In this document: piece by piece, positions 6,232-9,804 of the stretch | How positions within the stretch are numbered: the stretch's first letter is position 1 | Layout: every line of letters begins with the position of its first letter | NCBI GenBank assembly: GCA_964383915.1 | Contig: CAYLJE010000095.1 | Location: 1-9,804, forward strand | DNA from: DRPN01 sp964383915 | Lineage (GTDB): Bacteria; Bacteroidota; Bacteroidia; Bacteroidales; VadinHA17 | Direction of reading: 5' to 3' | Length of the DNA stretch: 9,804 bases | Notes under the pieces: generated by a model | Seen by the model: only the letters and a program-made list of their open reading frames with translations | Database searches by the model: none | What the model was told of the DNA's origin: nothing | Translations under genes and position numbers: made by a program

Positions 6232-6330
6232 ATGGATATTCTCATGTGCCTGTCGATTTCCATAAATAGCCTTTCAGGGCGAATGTACAGTTCTTATGCT
6301 GCTCATACTATGACCACAACCACCCCGTAA
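6232..6330 (+). CDS. Threonine-rich leader peptide of the thr operon (thrL-type)
   Basis: A 32-codon open frame directly after the promoter box and before thrA. It contains five Thr codons within residues 26-31: the C-terminal codons read His-Thr-Met-Thr-Thr-Thr-Thr-Pro and then TAA (6328-6330). In a gene-free leader ahead of threonine biosynthesis genes this is the mark of a regulatory leader peptide that senses charged tRNA-Thr, as in E. coli thrL. There, however, Thr alternates with Ile, whereas here Ile occurs only in the N-terminal third (residues 3, 9, 11). Possible starts are ATG at 6232, 6244 or 6283; the first gives a leader of about 14 bases, and the last would give a 15-residue peptide. 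The terminal Thr and Pro codons overlap the 5' arm of the attenuator hairpin. The peptide itself probably has no other role. Confidence 0.75.
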   Translation: MDILMCLSISINSLSGRMYSSYAAHTMTTTTP

Positions 6331-6348
6331 GGGGTGTATATTTATTTT
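6321..6348 (+). terminator. Attenuator terminator of the thr leader
   Basis: CACCCC at 6321-6326 and GGGGTG at 6331-6336 form a perfect six-pair stem closed by a GTAA (GNRA-type) tetraloop, followed by TATATTTATTTT at 6337-6348. This is a compact Rho-independent terminator inside the thrA 5' leader, 47 bases before the thrA ATG. The leader-peptide stop codon forms three of the four loop bases. Ribosomes stalled on the Thr codons at 6313-6324 would cover the 5' arm and prevent the hairpin, allowing transcription into thrA. That mechanism is inference; the hairpin is seen directly. Confidence 0.72.
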
Positions 6349-6395
6349 CCTTCGCATACATATTTTCCATTTAATCCATTAAATCCTTCTCCAAT

Positions 6396-8837
6396 ATGAA
6401 AGTATTGAAATTCGGGGGTTCATCCCTGGCATGTGCACAATGTATTACTCTTGTAAAAAAAATCATCCTCAGCCGTTTTGATAATACCGGAATGGTGGTA
6501 GTGGTATCGGCCATGGGAAATACAACCGATCAACTGATTCGTGCGGGCGAACATGCAGCTTCAGGGGATGAGCAATATACGGACTACCTGAAAGAAATTG
6601 AAAATAATCATATTCAGTGGATACATGAATTAATCCCGGTGACAAAACAAAGCCATATTTTATCCACTGTAAAAAAAACATTAAATGAGCTGGAAGACCT
6701 GGCTAACGGAATCTATCTGACCCGGGATCTTTCCGTTAAAACAAAAGATAAATTACTAGGATATGGAGAAATTCTGTCTTCATTTCTTCTCTACAAAGTT
6801 CTCAAGAATGACAACTGTTCCATCAACCTGTTGAATGCCGGAGAACTACTTCGCACCGATGATAAATTTGGCCAGGCAGTAGTAAACCTGGAAATCACCT
6901 ATAAGCTGCTAAGGAGGCATATCATTCAGGGAAACCATTATATCATGCCCGGTTTTATCGCTTCCACAATGAACAATATCCCTACCACCCTGGGCCGTAA
7001 TGGGTCAGACTATACGGCTGCATTGGTCGCCGGAGCACTAAGAACCAATCTTTTGGAGATATGGACTGATGTCTCGGGGGTGATGACTGCCGACCCGAGA
7101 ATAGTAAAACAAGCCAGGCCTATAAAGAATCTGACATATGAAGAAGCGATGGAACTTTCAACATTTGGGGCCCGTATTATTCATCCGCCGGCCATCCAGC
7201 CCTTATTGCGGCAAGGGATTGATGTAGTTATTTTAAATACGTTTGCCCCAGGTGATCCGGGAACTCTTATTACAAGCGACGTCCAGCCAAATGGTCATCC
7301 TGTGAAAGGAATCTCCGGAATAGACCGTATTGTCCTGCTGACACTTACCGGCACAAGCATATCAGGTCCTTCGGGTATCGCAGCCCGTTTGTTTCGCCTG
7401 CTGAGTACCCAGTCCGTGGACGTAGTATTTCTGACACAAGCATCCTCCGAGTATTCCATAACTTTCGGAATCCCGGAACACAGCCTCGATCTCGCCATCA
7501 CCCTTATCCGGGATGAGTTTTCTCTGGAGTTGAAATACAACCGGATCAACCCGGTAGAAGTGGAGACCAACCTCGCGATGGTAGCCATCGTAGGAAACAA
7601 TATGAAAAGAAGCATCGGACTGTCAGGCCAGACCTTTTCTGCCCTGGGACGTAACGGAATCAATGTTATTGCTATTGCCCAGGGATCCACTGAAAGAAAT
7701 ATTTCAGTGGTCATAGACAGGAAAGATTTGAAAAAAGCAATGAACGTCCTTCATGAAACATTCTTCCTCTCCCAATATAAAAAAGTCAACCTTTTTGTCG
7801 TCGGAGTGGGAAATGTGGGAAAAACCCTGTTGCAACAATTAATTACACAGAAAAAATATCTCCGGGATGAATTTTCACTGGAGTTTAATCTGGCCGGGCT
7901 TGCTAACAGCAGAAAAATGCTTTTGAATGAAGAAGGAATCAACATGGAAAATTGGGAAGAACAACTGAATATTCATGGCGTAAAATCTGATATTTCCTTA
8001 TTTGTTAAAAAAATGGAGGGATATAATCTCCGAAACAGTGTTTTTGTTGATAACACTGCCAGCCGGGAGATTCCTCAATGGTATGGCGAGATTCTCAATG
8101 CCAGTATATCGGTTGTAGCATCTAATAAAGTCGGCATATCAGCTGATTACCCCGTATATCTTAAAAACCGGAATCTTGCCCGGAAAAAAAATGTATCACT
8201 GCTGTTTGAAACCAATGTCGGGGCAGGATTACCGGTGATTAAAACCATGAATGATCTGGTGCAAAGCGGGGATAAGATATTACGTATTGAAGCTGTCCTT
8301 TCAGGCACATTAAATTATATTTTTAACACCTTTGGAAAGGAAAAAAGCTTTTCACAAACTGTCCGTGAGGCTATGGATAAAGGATTGACAGAACCGGACC
8401 CAAGAATTGACCTGAGTGGTGAAGATGTGGCCCGTAAAATATTAATCCTGGCACGTGAAGCAGGAGCAAAGATGGATATCCGTGATGTGCAAAGAAGAAC
8501 TTTTTTACCTGAAGAATGTAATAAAGTTGATAACCTGGAAGAATTTTTCCACATCCTTGAAAAATATGATGATCGTTTTGAACAAATACGGGTAAATGCC
8601 ATTAAAGAAAAAAAAGAACTTCGTTATGTAGCTGAATATATTTATAATCATGCACTTATAGGACTACAAAAGGTGGGCCGGGAACATCCTTTTTATCATC
8701 TGGAAGGAAAAGATAATATCCTGCTAATCACTACGGAAAGATACAAATCACAACCATTGATCATTCAGGGAGCCGGGGCCGGGGCCGAAGTAACTGCAGC
8801 GGGTGTTTTCGGTGACATTATGCGAACCATACATTAA
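6396..8837 (+). CDS. thrA: Bifunctional aspartokinase / homoserine dehydrogenase
   Basis: Cytoplasmic fusion enzyme for two steps from aspartate to threonine and methionine: ATP-dependent phosphorylation of aspartate, and NAD(P)H-dependent reduction of aspartate semialdehyde to homoserine. Its 813 residues are close to the 820 of E. coli ThrA and collinear with it. The kinase domain (1 to about 295) has KFGGSS at 5-10, GRNGSDY at 200-206, WTDVSGV at 223-229 and ELSTFGARIIHP at 253-264. Two ACT domains (about 305-460) keep Gln348 (LTQASSEYS) and Gln429 (AIAQGSTE) at positions linked to threonine inhibition. The dehydrogenase has a Rossmann GVGNVG at 470-475, TNVGAGLP at 606-613, LSGTLNY at 635-641 and EPDPRIDLSGEDVARK with Asp672, Asp677 and catalytic Lys681. 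No frameshift. The start at 6396 puts KFGG at codon 5, as expected. It follows the attenuator and runs into thrB. Confidence 0.97.
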   Translation: MKVLKFGGSSLACAQCITLVKKIILSRFDNTGMVVVVSAMGNTTDQLIRAGEHAASGDEQYTDYLKEIENNHIQWIHELIPVTKQSHILSTVKKTLNELEDLANGIYLTRDLSVKTKDKLLGYGEILSSFLLYKVLKNDNCSINLLNAGELLRTDDKFGQAVVNLEITYKLLRRHIIQGNHYIMPGFIASTMNNIPTTLGRNGSDYTAALVAGALRTNLLEIWTDVSGVMTADPRIVKQARPIKNLTYEEAMELSTFGARIIHPPAIQPLLRQGIDVVILNTFAPGDPGTLITSDVQPNGHPVKGISGIDRIVLLTLTGTSISGPSGIAARLFRLLSTQSVDVVFLTQASSEYSITFGIPEHSLDLAITLIRDEFSLELKYNRINPVEVETNLAMVAIVGNNMKRSIGLSGQTFSALGRNGINVIAIAQGSTERNISVVIDRKDLKKAMNVLHETFFLSQYKKVNLFVVGVGNVGKTLLQQLITQKKYLRDEFSLEFNLAGLANSRKMLLNEEGINMENWEEQLNIHGVKSDISLFVKKMEGYNLRNSVFVDNTASREIPQWYGEILNASISVVASNKVGISADYPVYLKNRNLARKKNVSLLFETNVGAGLPVIKTMNDLVQSGDKILRIEAVLSGTLNYIFNTFGKEKSFSQTVREAMDKGLTEPDPRIDLSGEDVARKILILAREAGAKMDIRDVQRRTFLPEECNKVDNLEEFFHILEKYDDRFEQIRVNAIKEKKELRYVAEYIYNHALIGLQKVGREHPFYHLEGKDNILLITTERYKSQPLIIQGAGAGAEVTAAGVFGDIMRTIH

Positions 8838-8848
8838 AAATCATTCCC

Positions 8849-9778
8849 ATGGAAACAATAAAAATATTCGTCCCTGCCACGGTATCAAACGTAACCTGCG
8901 GTTTTGATATTCTGGGATTTCCCGTGGAAGCTCCCGGGGATATAATGATCTTCCGAAAAACACAAGAAAAAGAAATCCGGATAACACATATTAAAGGGGC
9001 TGATGATCTTCCCACAGAAGCTTCAAAAAATATAGCGGGCGTTGTCTCTCGTGAGATGTTGGAACAAAATGATATGCCTTTTGGATTGGAAATAGAAATG
9101 GAAAAGGGGATTAAACCGGGGAGTGGTATCGGATCCAGTGGAGCCAGTGCAGCAGGTACAGCTTTTGCAGTAAACTACCTGCTGGGTAACAGATATTCTG
9201 AGATAGAGCTCATTCCCTTTGCTATGCTGGGAGAACAAAGCGCTTCCGGCACACAACATGCTGATAATGTAGCCCCGGCCATCTATGGTGGTTTTGTCCT
9301 TATACGAAGTTACCATCCTCTCGATATTATCCGGTTAAACTATCCCAAAGACCTCTATTGTACCGTTTTTCATCCACAGGTAGAAATAAAAACCAGAGAC
9401 GCCCGCGATATCCTTAAAAAAATGCTCCCGTTGCAAAATGCTGTAAAACAGTGGGGCAATGTTGCCGGCCTGGTCGCCGGCCTGTTACAAAAAAATTATG
9501 GTCTGATCGCCCGGTCGATGGAAGATATAGTTGCCGAACCGGTACGGTCTTTGCTGATTCCTGATTATGATAAACTGAAGATATCTGCCCTGGAAGCCGG
9601 TGCGCTGGGTTGCGGAATCTCCGGGTCAGGACCTTCCTTGTTTGCCCTAAGCCAGGGAGAACAGGTTGCTTCCCTGGTAAAAGAGGCTATGACGCGGGCC
9701 TATGCAGATACCGGGATCGAATATCTCGCGTATGTTTCAAAAATTTCTACGGATGGAGTTAAAATAATTTCGACATAG
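8849..9778 (+). CDS. thrB: Homoserine kinase (GHMP family)
   Basis: ATP-dependent phosphorylation of L-homoserine to O-phosphohomoserine, the substrate of threonine synthase; cytoplasmic. The 309 residues contain the three GHMP motifs. Motif 1 is VPATVSNVTCGFDILG at 8-23, where most bacteria have NLGPGFD; the Asn-Val-Thr-Cys variant leaves Gly18, Phe19 and Asp20 intact. Motif 2, the phosphate-binding loop, is KPGSGIGSSGASAAG at 89-103. Motif 3 is CGISGSGPSLFAL at 255-267. The homoserine-side HADN is at 137-140. Length is usual for ThrB. The gene begins 11 bases after the thrA stop, so both are surely on one transcript and share the leader attenuator. The GHMP fold distinguishes it from the unrelated phosphoglycerate-mutase-like homoserine kinases found in some Bacteroidetes. 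The next gene (thrC expected) is beyond the window. Confidence 0.95.
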   Translation: METIKIFVPATVSNVTCGFDILGFPVEAPGDIMIFRKTQEKEIRITHIKGADDLPTEASKNIAGVVSREMLEQNDMPFGLEIEMEKGIKPGSGIGSSGASAAGTAFAVNYLLGNRYSEIELIPFAMLGEQSASGTQHADNVAPAIYGGFVLIRSYHPLDIIRLNYPKDLYCTVFHPQVEIKTRDARDILKKMLPLQNAVKQWGNVAGLVAGLLQKNYGLIARSMEDIVAEPVRSLLIPDYDKLKISALEAGALGCGISGSGPSLFALSQGEQVASLVKEAMTRAYADTGIEYLAYVSKISTDGVKIIST

Positions 9779-9804
9779 AACCGGTTTCATAAACAATACG
9801 GTTA

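Noticed and set aside
6213..6252. Inverted repeat CAGGCA / TGCCTG with inner ACATG / CATGT around the leader start codon
   Set aside because: The left arm lies upstream of the predicted transcript start (about 6218), so the RNA probably cannot form it, and the two stems are separated by an 11-base bulge.
1..9804. CRISPR array, insertion sequence, tRNA or rRNA, prophage or defence genes
   Set aside because: No spaced direct repeats, transposase motifs, cloverleaf sequences or defence-type domains were seen. Apart from the thr leader, the window is ordinary housekeeping and envelope content.

Overview
The window looks like a chromosomal segment of a Bacteroidetes bacterium, probably a Bacteroidales/Marinilabiliales-type lineage. 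Four things support this. Several genes are preceded by the Bacteroidetes sigma-factor element TAnnTTTG. Start codons mostly lack a Shine-Dalgarno sequence. Exported proteins have an LSSC lipobox or a signal peptide ending A|Q. The protein families (short deoxynucleoside kinase, OmpA-like/TPR lipoprotein, stand-alone TrmH-type SPOUT methylase, SucC beginning MNIHEYQGK) resemble those of this phylum. Species cannot be told from the sequence.

Layout: (1) 1-222 holds a degraded piece of a prolyl oligopeptidase (S9A) gene. (2) 223-858 (+) is a GTG-started deoxynucleoside kinase. (3) 1024-2730 (+) is a lipoprotein with an OmpA-like domain and TPRs, with a promoter and an AT-rich inverted repeat in front and a strong bidirectional terminator behind. 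(4) 2822-3376 (-) is an RNA 2'-O-methyltransferase of the SpoU/TrmH family, converging on that terminator. (5) 3490-4680 (+) is sucC, divergent from the methylase, with a good promoter and no sucD beside it. (6) 4826-5332 (-) is an RDD-family membrane protein. (7) 5398-6114 (+) is a small outer-membrane beta-barrel protein. (8) 6115-6395 is a leader region. (9) 6396-8837 (+) is thrA, a fused aspartokinase-homoserine dehydrogenase, and 8849-9778 (+) is thrB, a GHMP homoserine kinase. The window ends 26 bases after thrB, so a threonine synthase gene, if present, lies outside.

The most interesting element is the thr leader. A perfect TAnnTTTG box (6205-6212) is followed 20 bases later by a 32-codon open frame (6232-6330) ending His-Thr-Met-Thr-Thr-Thr-Thr-Pro-stop. 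Its last codons form the 5' arm of a compact GC-rich hairpin with a GTAA loop and a T-rich tail (6321-6348). This is a threonine-codon transcription attenuator of the thrL type. The leader stop codon lies in the terminator loop itself and no antiterminator is obvious, which suggests a simpler mechanism than that of E. coli thr.

ThrA would convert aspartate to aspartyl phosphate and later aspartate semialdehyde to homoserine. ThrB phosphorylates homoserine. The leader would couple expression of both to charged tRNA-Thr, while the ACT domains of ThrA keep the residues used for feedback inhibition. The rest is ordinary housekeeping and envelope content without signs of a mobile element, CRISPR array or RNA gene.
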